Assembly (NCBI GenBank): GCA_028023455.1
Contig: JAQFVV010006510.1
Location: 587,750-651,749 of the forward strand
From: Epiperipatus broadwayi
Lineage: Eukaryota > Onychophora > Udeonychophora > Euonychophora > Peripatidae
Direction of reading: 5' to 3'
DNA length: 64,000 nt
Part shown: positions 24,291-33,016 of the stretch, piece by piece
Position numbering within the stretch: position 1 is the stretch's first letter
How the letters are laid out: each line of letters opens with the position of its first letter
Translations under genes and position numbers: made by a program
The notes under the pieces: generated by a model
The model's input: only the letters and a program-made list of their open reading frames with translations
What the model was told of the DNA's origin: nothing
Database searches by the model: none

Positions 24291-25239
24291 ATAGCACTTA
24301 AAATATTACCATTGTTATTAAACTTAGTAACAATATTATAAATTAATTTATTCCTATTAAATTATGGTATATATTTGTTTTTAAAATATGTTTACTATAT
24401 TAATTATTAATAGTAATAGTAACAAGTCAGATGTCACCTGACTTATATATAGCTTGCACTTACAAATATATTTTTTGAATAATTATATATCAAAATGTAG
24501 TTTAGTAGCCTATTAATTGAAGAGTAATATTTAGGTACAGATACTCCTAAAGTGGATTAATCAATTTACAATCTTTAGTGGATTCTAATTCACACTTGGA
24601 GATCATTTGAGTAGACTTTAAAAAATTCTCAGTTGATACAATATAGTCACTTTGATTTAATATAAAATAGGTGATAATTAAATTGTAGCTGTAATTTTAA
24701 ATATTGATTTTAATATTTAGTTAATAAGGATGGTAACCTCACTACTTCTTTTTTTGTTCTCAGAAAAAAAAATGCAGGTATTTTCCACATTAGCGTCTAG
24801 ATTAAAATACAACAATATTTTTCTACTATTTTGTATTATGATTTTACAATAAAAAAATATATTGAAATAATGTCAACTGATTTAAATCTTAAAAAAGTAT
24901 ACTAAAACAAGACATCAGTTAAGATTGATGGCATAAAAAAGACTAATTCAAAAACATTAATTCTAATATAAAACACATCTAATGTTTTGATTACATCTTA
25001 AAACTTTCAGCAGATACATTAGTGTAATTTTTATCAAGTCAACATTTATATATAAACTAATTACAGAAAATCAAACTTGCATTTATGTCAATTTTAGACA
25101 ACCTTTTACTATTTTTTTTTCTTGTAAATAATTTATACATTCATTTAAAAATAATTTTTATTATCTATGTTTAATTTAATATTAAAATACATGTATATTG
25201 TCTGTACTAAACTTAATGTAATTAGAAGAAACTTGAATT
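24291..25239. other. AT-rich intergenic sequence, nothing recognised
   Basis: No supported frame or repeat. Confidence 0.5.
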
Positions 25240-25545
25240 CAGACTTTCAAACTCTCTATAACTATCCACTCTTATCTTATAAACTGATATACATGCCCAC
25301 ATACACGTGAAAAAGGTAAATAATCTTCATAAGCATTTTGTGTAGAACCAGCACTCATCAATTGGTCCAGACAATCTCCCACACACATATAATAACGATT
25401 CAGATTATATTAAGATAGCAAATCTCCACCCTCCACTTCTTCAGCCATCCGTATGATTATCCATTAATGTTTGAAGATTTGCTATCTTAATATAAACTGA
25501 ACAGTGATTGTGTATACATATGAAAAATGGTGATCTGGACTCACT
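25240..25545. repeat. Foldback element, family X copy 3 (diverged)
   Basis: It shares AACCAGCACTCATCAATTGG and TATTAAGATAGCAAATCT with the family X arms. Inverted halves such as TTAAGATAGCAAATCT (25410-25425) and AGATTTGCTATCTTAA (25476-25491) face each other across a short loop. Confidence 0.55.
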
Positions 25546-25797
25546 GATAAGTATTGGTTCATATATTAGGGATCAGTTGTTTTTTTACATGTATTTGGTT
25601 ATGTATTTTAATTGTATAAGGTAGAGTGTATAGTTGTAAAGAGCTTAAAAGTCTGAGTTTTAGTCCCTTCTAACTATGTTTAATTTGTATTTATTATATA
25701 AAAGTGGTAATATTTAATTATTATAATGTTTTCACGGATAAAAGAGTTCATATTATTATTACTATTTGCAGGATATTCCGTGTAGTGAAAAAGCTAA

Positions 25798-25842
25798 ATG
25801 CTGATGTTTCAGTACAATATCAAGTACCTTTCTCAGAGCATC
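25798..25842 (-). ncRNA. Hammerhead-like ribozyme motif, degenerate (3' pseudo-LTR of PLE family 1)
   Basis: Counterpart of the motif at 28341-28386 with two core changes: CTGAGAA in place of CTGAGGA, and GAAACATC in place of GAAACGTC. Stem I (GATGCT/AGCATT) and stem II (GTAC/GTAC) are kept. The core changes should abolish or weaken cleavage. Confidence 0.5.
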
Positions 25843-26735
25843 CTCTTTCTCAAATCATAAAAATGCATGTGATATTTAAAATCGTTTTTATCGTTTTCTT
25901 TCTCCTCATATTTAAATTCTATTGGTTGAGAAGTTTTAAAATTTATTTTCTCTTCCAATAGTTCCGTCCAAATGTTGTTAATCTTCTTTAACTCACACCT
26001 TTCATTTATGCTCTTGGGCCATTTAAAAATCTCTATAGCTTCTCTTAGCAATCTCTGGTCATATTGTTCAATTTTTGCTAAGATATTTGTTTTTTCAAAA
26101 TTGATATCATGATTTGTTAATTTAATATGAGAATAAATAGCTGATGAATTGGATTTTTCTCTCACTGCCAGAATGTGTTCTTCCTTTCTAATATTTATTC
26201 TATGATTAGTCTGTCCTATATATGTATGTGGACAAACCCTACATGGAAGAGGAAATATTTCACTAATTTATGTATGTGGACAAACCCTACATGGAAGAGG
26301 AAATATTTCACTAATTTTTTTATAAGTAGTGTAAATTGTGTGAATATTATTATTCTTTAAAATGTTATCAATTCTATCAGTTACTCATTTAATATATGGC
26401 AAAATTGTCTTAATTTTTGATGTATCAAAATCTTTTTTCTTTTGATATGTATAAGCCCTATTAATAATTTTGTAATTAAAACCATTATGAAGAAGCCTTT
26501 TATTCGTAGCAAAAAGGTCCCAGTGAAAATGGCTATCATCAGAAAATCTCTTTGTTCTATCCAATAATGTCTTTGCCACTGAAAATGGTTGTGCAGGATG
26601 GTGATGAGAGGAAAAATGTAGATATCTCCCAGTGTGTGTTGGTTTTTTATATATACCATGGGATAAGGAACCATCTTCCCTTCTTTCAATCAAAACATCT
26701 AAAAAAGGTAATTGATTATTATTTTCTATTTTCAT
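25833..26735 (-). pseudogene. PLE family 1: RT thumb and GIY-YIG endonuclease (interrupted)
   Basis: The frame from 26735 begins with MKIENNNQLPFLDVLIERRE and IYKKPTHTGRYLHFSSHHHP, the highly conserved start of the PLE thumb. A TGA near 26385 interrupts the conserved PYIK-VTDRI stretch. The same frame then runs through a duplicated 48-bp block (26222-26317) that brings in a TAA, and on into YIGQTNHRIN and RKEEH of the GIY-YIG nuclease, ending at 25833. The GIY half is lost or displaced by the duplication. The partial copy upstream keeps an intact GVYKIPC...TYIGQT core. Confidence 0.85.
26222..26317. repeat. Exact 48-bp tandem duplication inside the PLE endonuclease
   Basis: Two identical 48-bp units (26222-26269 and 26270-26317) begin ATGTATGTGGACAAACCC. 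The length is a multiple of three, yet the junction creates an in-frame TAA on the coding strand (26268-26270). The second PLE copy at 28763 has one unit, so the duplication is derived. Confidence 0.95.
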
Positions 26736-26772
26736 GGTAAATTTAATATTGTTGTGAAGAGAGTTTAAAAAA

Positions 26773-27810
26773 TTAAAAAGTCATCAAGGGCATGCTTACC
26801 TGAGGCCAAATAACAAAGGTATCATCAACATACGTCAGCCATATAGATGGTTTTTTAACTGCTAAAGTCAAAATTTTATTTTCCAAATCCTCCATAAAAA
26901 TAGAAGCTAATGCTGGAGAAATTGGTGAACCCATATCTAGACCTGATGTTTGTTTATACATCTGCCCATCAAAAACAAAAAATGTATTCGATAAGCAGTG
27001 TTCAATCAAAACTACAGCAAAATTAGGCAACTGAATATTTTTTAAAACCTGAATCGCTTCATTTACAGGTACACTAGTAAAAAGTGAAACAATGTCAAAA
27101 CTTACCAAAATATCATTGTTAGTCAATTTAATATCCTGGATAAGCTCAAGAAAATGATTAGCATCTTTAACATATGATGACATCATTGTTAAATGCAGCT
27201 GTAAAAAAGAAGTCAAAAAACGAGCTAGTGTCTGTGTAGATGAACCAACTGCACTTACAATCGGTCTCAATGGAATATCTGGCTTGTGAACTTTTGGTAA
27301 ACCATATAATTTTGGATAAAAAGAAGATTTTTCCCTTGGAGTAAGCTGTATCTTTGTTTCTAAATCTAGATCAGTAGAATAAATTAATGCTTTCGTTTTC
27401 TTTTCAAGATAAGTCATAGGATCTCTATAAATTTTTTTATAAATATTATCATTTAATAAATCATGTATTTTTTTTAAAATAATCAGCCTTATTTAAAATT
27501 ACTGTAGTATTATCCTTATCTGCCGGAAGAATAGTAATAGATTTGCCATTTTTAAAGCAAATAAAGCTCTTCTTTCATTAATTGATAAATTAGTTTTAGG
27601 TGGTTTTGCCTTATTTAAAATATTGTATATTTTTCCCCTCACTATATCTCCATCCCCACAAGATATTTTTGATAGACTACTTTCCACTCTGCAAATAATA
27701 TCCTCAAAAGGTAATTTTGTTGGTGTTATTGCAAAATTAAAACATTTATTTAAAACTTTTAGTTCAAAGTCTGATAATTTTCTATCAGATAAATTCTTTA
27801 CAGCCTGCAC
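26773..27810 (-). pseudogene. PLE family 1: reverse transcriptase
   Basis: The segment from 27810 encodes the N-terminal RT region (KCFNFAITPTKLPFEDII, typical of PLEs). A frameshift and stop near 27500 separate it from the palm ORF (27417-26773). Palm motifs from the codon at 27417 are YGLPKVHKP (38-46), RPIVSAVGS (51-59), SFDIVSLFTSVP with catalytic D108, MGSPISPALAS (162-172) and YVDDTF (196-201). All three catalytic Asp residues are present. The ORF ends at 26773 by frameshift into the thumb. Confidence 0.9.
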
Positions 27811-27868
27811 ACTTCCTCATTCAGACAAAGACAAAGACAGCATTTCATGTTTCTTTGTAAGTAGTTTG

Positions 27869-28294
27869 TTAAAAATTATTCATTTGCCTTCGAAATTTAA
27901 AATCACCTTCTTTAGTCACTCTAAAATAAACGATTTTATCACAAATTGACCATAATGTTGGATGAAAAGTATTACTTAATAAAAGGTGGAGTTGTAACAA
28001 TTTTTTATCTAAAAAGTCTAACTTTTTTCTTGTATTTCTAATAAAAGAAGTTAAAATATCAAAACTTGCCTTATTCAAAACTGCGTCAATTTTCTTCATA
28101 TGCATATGGAAGGAAATTTTACAACAGCTAGGATAAAGTCCATTTCTTTTACAGTTGAGTAAAAATTGAAGATCATAAATGGCTTTAATTTTCTTCACAC
28201 ACATTCTTTCAAATCTCCTCCATTCTGTAAACCAATCTTTCCCGTAAAGATGAATAATGTTAATTCTAATGTTTTCACAGATAAAAGTTGGCAT
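27869..28294 (-). pseudogene. PLE family 1: N-terminal region of the ORF
   Basis: A frame of 141 codons starts at an ATG inside the junction with the upstream partial copy. It is rich in Lys/Leu, helical in look, and ends at a stop in another frame from the RT. The composition and position fit the poorly conserved N-terminal extension of PLE proteins. The start at 28294 lies about 45 bases downstream of the hammerhead-like motif, so the ribozyme would sit in the 5' leader. Confidence 0.65.
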
Positions 28295-28818
28295 ATTATT
28301 ATTACTATTTGTGGGATATTCCGTGTAGTGAAAAAGCTAAATGCTGACGTTTCAGTACAATATCAAGTACCTTCCTCAGAGCATCCTCTTTCTCAAATTA
28401 TAAGAATGCATGTGAGATTTAAAATCATTTTTATCGTATTCTTTCTCCTCATATTTAAATTCTATTGGTTGAGAAGTTTTAAAATTTATTTTCTCTTCCA
28501 ATAGTTTCTTCCAAATGTTGTTAATCTTCTTTAACTCACACCTTTCATTTATGCTCTTGGGCCTTTTAAAAATCTCTATAGCTTCTCTTAGCAATCTCTG
28601 GTCATATTGTTCAATTTTTGCTAAGATATTTGTTTTTTGAAAATTGATATCATGATTTGTTAATTTAATATGAGAATAAATAGCTGATGAATTGGATTTT
28701 TCTCTCACTGCCAGAATGTGTTCTTCCTTTCTAATATTTATTCTACGATTAGTCTGTCCTATATATGTATGTGGACAGACCCTACATGGAATTTTATACA
28801 CACCACAACACTCCAAAG
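28268..28818 (-). mobile_element. PLE family 1, upstream partial tandem copy (pseudo-LTR)
   Basis: This repeats the 3' part of the main copy: the C-terminal GIY-YIG coding region (frame 28816-28376, 146 codons) followed by the hammerhead-like motif. The endonuclease core is intact: CGVYKIPCRVCPHTYIGQTN with GIY-like and YIG motifs, then RKEEH with the conserved Arg and Glu. At its 5' end (about 28818) it stops and abuts a plus-strand RT fragment head to head. Confidence 0.85.
28341..28386 (-). ncRNA. Hammerhead ribozyme motif, intact core (PLE family 1 pseudo-LTR)
   Basis: On the minus strand the order is GATGCT (stem I), CTGAGGA (matches the CUGANGA core), A-GGTAC, TTGATATT loop, GTACT (stem II), GAAA, CGTC, AGCATT (stem I). 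Stem III is only the self-complementary ACGT, so a lone copy cannot form it internally, but two copies could pair. Hammerheads with very short stem III are known from PLE pseudo-LTRs. I see the core and stems; self-cleavage is inferred. Confidence 0.7.
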
Positions 28819-29783
28819 ATATAGTGAGGGAAAAATATACGATATTTTAAATAAGGCAAAACCACGTAAAACTAATTTATCAATTAATGAAAGAAGAGCT
28901 TTGTTTGCTTTAAAAAATGACAAATCTATTACTATTCTTTCATCAGATAAGGGTAATACTACAGTAATTTTAAATAAGGCTGATTATTTAAAAAAATACA
29001 TGATTTATTAAATGATAATATTTATAAAAAAATTTATAGAAATCCTATGACTTATCTTGAAAAGAAAACGAAAGCATTAATTTATTCTACTGATCTAGAT
29101 TTAGAAACAAAGATACAGCTTACTCTGAGGGAAAAATCTTCTTTTTATCAAAAATTATATGGTTTACCAAAAGTTCACAAGCCAGATATTCCATCGAGAC
29201 TGATTGTAAGTGCAGTTGGTTCACCTACACAAACACTAGCTCATTGACTTCTTTTTTACAGCTGCATTTAACAACTATGTCATCATATGTTAAAGATGCT
29301 AATCATTTTCTTGAGCTTATCCAGGATATTAAATTGACTAAGAATGATATTTTGGTAAGTTTTGACATTGTTTCACTTTTTACTAGTGTACCTGTAAATG
29401 AAGCGATTCAAGTTTTAAAAAATATTCAGTTGCCTAATTTTGCTGTAGTTTTGATTGAACACTGCTTATCGAATACATTTTTTGTTTTTTATGGGCAGAT
29501 GTATAAACAAACATCAGGTATAGCTATCGGTTGACCAATTTCTCCATCATTAGCTTCTATTTTTATGGAGGATTTGGAAAATAAAATTTTGACTTTAGCA
29601 GTTAAAAAACCATCTATATGGCTGAGGTATGTTGATGATACCTTTGTTATTTGGCCTCATGGTAAGCATGCTCTTGATGACTTTTTTAAATTTTTAAACT
29701 CTCTTCACAACAATATTAAATTTACCATGGAAATAGAAAATAATAATCAATTACCTTTTTTAGATGTTTTGAATGTAACATGA
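28819..29783 (+). pseudogene. PLE family 1, inverted RT fragment (plus strand)
   Basis: It matches the 27655 to 26690 part of the minus-strand RT. Visible are SDKGNTTVILNKADY, YGLPKVHKPDI, SFDIVSLFTSVP (motif A), then GIAIG followed by a TGA in place of the next codon (about 29532) in motif B, and LRYVDDTFVIWP (motif C). It ends abruptly in the thumb at PFLDVLN (29777). Frames break at about 29011, 29245 and 29534. It is truncated at both ends and joined head to head with the minus-strand partial copy. Confidence 0.85.
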
Positions 29784-31200
29784 TAAGCTTGGAAAATGAT
29801 CAATATAATCTGAATAAAACATAGTCCAATCATTGGTCACCATTTGTAATGGAATATTGATTATAATATAGGATGGTAATATAAAAACTTTAGTATGTCT
29901 CGAAATTCAGGTGTCATTCATAATAATATAGACCTAACCTAAATGCAGAATGCAATTTTATAATGTCCCTAAAGTTAATTTGGCATTTTGTAACAATTGT
30001 CACCTGTACATGATGAACATTGGCTAGCATTGCGTAGCTACTATGTAACAATAACAATGGATCTTCTTATTATCTTTCATTTCATTATAACTCTCTTTTT
30101 TATTATATCTTTCTAATTGTTGCAAAGATACTGTCCACTTTATCTTTTAAATCATCTAACTCTCCTGTCTTTATTTCCTCAATGTTACATAACACTTCTT
30201 GCACACCCTTTAAACTATGCTGTGATTTCTTACATACTTTCTGCAATTTCTTTATCTCATTATTGGCCTTATTATGTTTTTTTGTAAACCTTTTTATATA
30301 CTTTCATGTGACTTTGAATATCTTTCAGTTCAAATTTAATATTATTTATTTCTAATTTTAAAGTCTCTTGATCATCTTTGCAAGCTTTTTCAAATTTTAG
30401 ATACTTCTTTTCTAATTCTTTATGCCCAACTTTACAATTGTTAGTTTCACTACTCAAAGTTTCAAACTTGCTTTCCAACTTTTTTTGTAATATGTCTAGC
30501 TGCTCCCTCAATTCATTAAACCTGCTATCACATTTGTCACCATATTTTTTCAATTGAGCATCCAAATTGAATTTAATTTAATCAAACTTCACACTAGTAG
30601 TATTCAATTTAATTTTACATAAATCAATTTAATAGTTACATCTTCCCTTAGTTCTTTATTTTCTTATATATTCTCTTAGGCTTTTATTCATCTTATCAAG
30701 TTTATTATCCATATCTCTCCTCATATTAACCATCTTTACCATCAACTATCTCAGCATTGGATAGAGACCTCCTTCCAGTTCTGAGAATGTTTTCACCTTA
30801 TTGGCTTCCATCCTTAATTATTATTTTATAGCAAATATATCTCTCACATCTTTTGGAATAAATTATAAAATACTTTCATTTTGTTTATTTCTTTATAAAA
30901 CATTCAACCTTCCAACTGCTAATAAAATCCATAAAGAATGACAACAATAAAAATCCAAATATCTTATTTAAACCCCTTAATATAACATAAACAGCTATAA
31001 AACTCCACATAATGTATATAAATACAATACCATACTTTAGCATGGATATGAGGCTCAAACCTGGGTCTTTAATCGGTTAATTGAACCCAAGTTGGTGCGT
31101 CATTTTTAATGTGATAAAAATGATGATGCTGGAAAAATAATCAATATAATCTGAATAAAATATAGCACAGTGCTCTTTTGTAATGTCTACTCATTACTCA
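29784..31200. mobile_element. Possible element with short direct repeats and a coiled-coil ORF
   Basis: The PLE fragment breaks off exactly where a repeated block starts. GGAAAATGATCAATATAATC (29791-29810) recurs as GGAAAAATAATCAATATAATC at 31131, and the match covers about 36 bp on each side. Weaker similarity follows both. Between them lies a minus-strand coiled-coil pseudogene. This could be a degraded LTR-type or other retroelement; no RT, integrase or convincing primer-binding site was found. Confidence 0.3.
30103..30811 (-). pseudogene. Coiled-coil protein, broken (retroelement ORF1/Gag-like?)
   Basis: From ATG 30809-30811 the minus strand reads MEANKVKTFSELEGGLYPML, then a stop. More stops follow around 30600-30670. 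The clean part is the frame 30565-30272, rich in Lys/Glu/Leu heptads (RFNELREQLDILQKKLESKF). A frameshift near 30283 leads into KKLQKVCKKSQHSL and on to TAA 30103-30105. The whole length was perhaps 235 residues and mostly coiled coil. I do not recognise the family. Coiled-coil ORF1 proteins of LINEs and some Gag proteins look like this. Confidence 0.5.
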
Positions 31201-31772
31201 ACATTCATTGGCTACGATATTCAATAGGATGATACTAATTTGTCCCCTCCCAACATATAAATTTACATCTCTTCATACCATGACAAATGGTTACATTGCA
31301 AACAAAAATTTAAACTGTGTGAGATTAATTTATTTATCTTTAAGTAAAAAAGAGCTAAAATTAAAAAGAGTAGTTGATAAATAGGTTATTTAGAATTTGA
31401 AATTAGAATGTCACATTACAAATTTTACCATCCTGCAGTGAGAAGTAATGAACTTTTTATAGGTGTTTTTATAGAAAAGTTTGTGACCTGAAATGAGCTA
31501 TTTAAATGTTGTTTTATCATATCTATTGTACATACTATATATTGGGTTCTCATCGAATAACTACTATATCCCACTCGATGGCACACTTTTCATGCTTAAA
31601 CTATAAAATATGATCATTCCCAGGCCGTTAATTATAATCATTTTGATGTGTTTTTTGTAATGCGAAAATAAAAACAAAAGAAAATTGTCTTTTTTAAATA
31701 TTATTTAATTTCAAATATTATTCTTTTATTAACATATACAAATTAAATGATAATAATAAATGTACAATAAAA

Positions 31773-32115
31773 TAAACAAATTACAATTTGATTCGTCTTA
31801 TTGGAGATTTTTTTTACTGGGGTTACAGCTTTTTTTTGTTGTTATTTACCACTATTTTTTATTTCAAATTGAATGACAACTAAAAGTAAAAGTTGTTATG
31901 GTAGGTTTAGGGTTAGTTTTAGAAAACAAATTACAATTTGATTCCTCTCTTTGCTTTTTATTAAAACAGTCAATTTTCTATCGGAAATTTTTTTACTGGG
32001 GTTACAGCTTTTTTGTTGTTGTTGTTTACCACTATTTTTTATTTTAAATTGAATGACAACTAAAAGTAAAAGTTGTTATGGTTAGGTTTAGGGTTAGTTT
32101 TAGAGTTAGTTTAGG
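31773..32115. repeat. Tandem duplicated unit ending in telomere-like words
   Basis: AAACAAATTACAATTTGATTC begins two units (31774 and 31924). Both continue through ACTGGGGTTACAGCTTTTTT, CACTATTTTTTATTT and AACTAAAAGTAAAAGTTG to a GGTTTAGGGTTAG end. The second unit has an extra 30-40 bp after the start. Only the second is followed by the long array. Confidence 0.8.
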
Positions 32116-32238
32116 GTTAGTTTTAGGGTTAGTTTAGGGTTAGGTTTAGGGTTAGCTTTAGGGTTAGGATTAGGGTTAGTTTTAGGGTTAGTTATAGGGT
32201 TAGTTTAGGGTTAGGTTTAGGGTTAGTTTTAGGGTTAT
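32080..32238 (+). repeat. Interstitial telomere-like array, (TTAGGG)n-derived
   Basis: About 160 bp of GGTTAG/TTTAGG variants with an irregular 6-12 bp period (GGGTTAGTTTTA, GGGTTAGGTTTA). It is closely related to the animal telomere repeat but rarely exact. It grows out of the end of a tandem unit inside a transposon-like element, so it is unlikely to be an old chromosome end. Confidence 0.8.
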
Positions 32239-33016
32239 TTTTCTGTTGTTTGTAATGTTAAAATCAAAAGTATCAAAATCATATTTTTGTAAATATTTTT
32301 TTTTACTAACATCTATAAAATAAATGATAACTATAAATGTAAACTATATTCAACAAAGTATAACAGTAGTCAGAGAAAAGAAAGAAACAAACTTTTTTAA
32401 ACAACTACAAATATATATAATAAAATGTTTAATATATGTTTTTTATGACATTTAAAAAAATTGTGTACAATTGTACTTTTCTTACAGGATATTTTTGTCT
32501 GAACGCTCTTTTTTATTTCAAAAATATACACACATTACAATTTCTTTGTCTCGTGAAATGTTACGAACAGTACATTACTTGACTCGTTACCTAATTCAAA
32601 ATAACTTTATACATATATCTCATCAACATTTAATACTTAAAACTTCAATACACTACAGTGTAAAAAGTCTGTTAATTATTACTTTACAAAATGTGAACAT
32701 TTCAATACTTTAAAATAAAATAAAAATTTAATGACAACAAGATTTCATCCAATTCAAAAAAACACACCCTCTCCCCAAGCCGTAACCATTTTATAAACTG
32801 TGCGAATTCAGAAAAAGTATTTGCTGCATAAAACATACACGCTGTACTGTGATGCAACATAGTGGCCTGCAATTTGTAGCACAACAAAAAGTTGTATTAT
32901 AGAAAATACAGGTTCGAAGGTGTCGGCCATGGAAACAGCATTTTTATGTGTTTTAGTGCAAAAACAGTGCCATCCAGTGGGATATAGTGACTAATCTATG
33001 ACAACTATATATTGTA

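Larger units (their letters stand above)
25723..28290 (-). mobile_element. Penelope-like element, family 1, nearly full-length minus-strand copy
   Basis: In order on the minus strand, this has an N-terminal helical region, RT fingers and palm, thumb, and a C-terminal GIY-YIG endonuclease, about 2.5 kb in all. This is the canonical layout of animal PLEs, which use the GIY-YIG nuclease for integration. Its last 530 bp (25723-26250) are about 95% identical by eye to 28268-28780, just upstream. That arrangement is the partial tandem, or pseudo-LTR, typical of PLEs. The ORF carries frameshifts and stops, so it is dead. Confidence 0.9.
31533..33016. mobile_element. Non-autonomous terminal-inverted-repeat element (1.5 kb)
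   Basis: The left end (about 31535-31583) carries ACTATATCCCACTCGATGGCAC and the right end (about 32968-33016) the inverse GTGCCATCCAGTGGGATATAGT. Outer TATATATTG-like words also match, for about 50 bp of imperfect inverted repeat. No transposase frame is present. The interior contains two tandem units of about 150-190 bp and a telomere-like array. Class is unknown; a foldback or MITE-type DNA transposon is most likely. Confidence 0.6.

Noticed and set aside
26175-26360. Plus-strand ORF with repeated CMWTNPTWKRKYFTN
   Set aside because: Antisense translation of the 48-bp duplication in the PLE endonuclease.
29791-31169. LTR retrotransposon with LTRs at the 36-bp repeats
   Set aside because: No RT, integrase, TG...CA ends or convincing primer-binding site. 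Kept only as a weak element call.
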